Position numbers and translations under genes: made by a program
The notes under the pieces: model-generated
Database searches by the model: none
Seen by the model: only the letters and a program-made list of their open reading frames with translations
Told to the model about the DNA's origin: nothing
In this document: in pieces, positions 6,513 to 6,771 of the stretch
Layout of the letters: every line of letters begins with the position of its first letter
How positions within the stretch are numbered: the first letter of the stretch is position 1
From: Eubacterium sp. UBA4343
GTDB taxonomy: Bacteria; Bacillota; Clostridia; Lachnospirales; Lachnospiraceae
Length of the DNA stretch: 6,771 nt
Reading direction: 5' to 3'
NCBI GenBank assembly: GCA_002394235.1
Contig: DGTF01000043.1
Coordinates: 36,035 to 42,805, forward strand

Positions 6513-6771
6513 TCATCTTTGATCTTTTTTGATCTTTACATGATACTTCAACGGTGCTCTCTGATTCACCGCCCGGGCAGGGCCCCATCGCTGTCTTACC
6601 GGTAACTCCCCCGCATCATTGGAAGTGCCGCCGGCACCATTCCTGTCAACGGGATTCACGCCGAAAGCTGCATTCCCGTTAAGGACCGGCCTTCCGGCAA
6701 AAATGTCATTTCCGTCTGTTGCCGGCCCTTCAGCTGAAAACAGAAGCGCAACGAGATAAAACACGCTGCGC
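6513..6771 (-). CDS. Uncertain partial open frame upstream of pheS
   Basis: An open frame enters from the right edge and ends at TGA 6515-6513, 13 bp before pheS. I do not recognise the product. The visible part begins with a hydrophobic run (VFYLVALLFSA), continues with about 50 residues rich in Gly, Asn, Ala and Pro without predicted structure, and ends in a basic tail (KYHVKIKKDQR). A GTG at 6764 could be a start that makes a short signal-peptide-like protein of about 83 residues, but the frame is still open upstream, so it may be the disordered C-terminus of a longer membrane or exported protein. The tight spacing to pheS and the lack of stop codons over 85 codons support coding. Low complexity and no homology I can recall argue for caution. 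The alternative is an untranslated pheS leader. Confidence 0.35.
   Translation of the reverse strand, partial: RSVFYLVALLFSAEGPATDGNDIFAGRPVLNGNAAFGVNPVDRNGAGGTSNDAGELPVRQRWGPARAVNQRAPLKYHVKIKKDQR

Noticed and set aside
6628..6639. T-box antiterminator core upstream of pheS
   Set aside because: TGGTGCCGGCGG resembles the TGGNACCGCG core only loosely, with a substitution and an insertion. No specifier stem or terminator with a T-run is visible.
6622..6649. TTGACA on the minus strand (6649-6644) as a -35 box of a pheS promoter
   Set aside because: No acceptable -10 hexamer occurs 16-19 bp downstream; the region there is GC-rich (GGCGGCACTTCC).

Overview
The window looks like an ordinary housekeeping stretch of a Gram-positive, low-to-mid GC Firmicute chromosome. 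A Lachnospiraceae-like clostridium is the best guess from the protein character (PheS with the Firmicute-type double CxxC insert, a DegV lipid-binding protein, strong AGGAG-type ribosome binding sites), but that placement is an inference. No phage, transposon, CRISPR, tRNA or rRNA sequence was seen, and I did not find a new biological system.

Layout: positions 1-185 are a leader without a convincing gene. One plus-strand gene follows, a DegV-family fatty-acid-binding protein (186-1052). Positions 1053-1146 separate two convergent transcription units and hold a perfect 14-bp hairpin (15 bp if the loop-closing C-G pair is counted) plus a second, weaker one. Everything to the right is on the minus strand and reads right to left as a tight cluster: an open frame that runs off the window edge (6513-6771, uncertain), pheS (5465-6499), a 152-bp spacer with an 18-bp tandem repeat, pheT (2886-5312), a histidine-phosphatase-superfamily gene (2162-2866) and queA (1147-2181). 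Gaps are 13 bp before pheS, 19 bp between pheT and the phosphatase, and the phosphatase and queA overlap by about 20 bp. This spacing suggests one operon that ends at the hairpins facing degV.

Functionally, pheS and pheT encode the two subunits of phenylalanyl-tRNA synthetase, and QueA makes epoxyqueuosine in tRNAs with GUN anticodons. The operon therefore joins tRNA charging and tRNA wobble-base modification around a small phosphatase of unknown substrate. The parts most worth a second look are the in-frame tandem repeat in the pheS-pheT spacer, the unidentified open frame just upstream of pheS where a T-box leader might have been expected, the two competing queA starts inside the phosphatase gene, and the altered lipid-pocket motifs in DegV.
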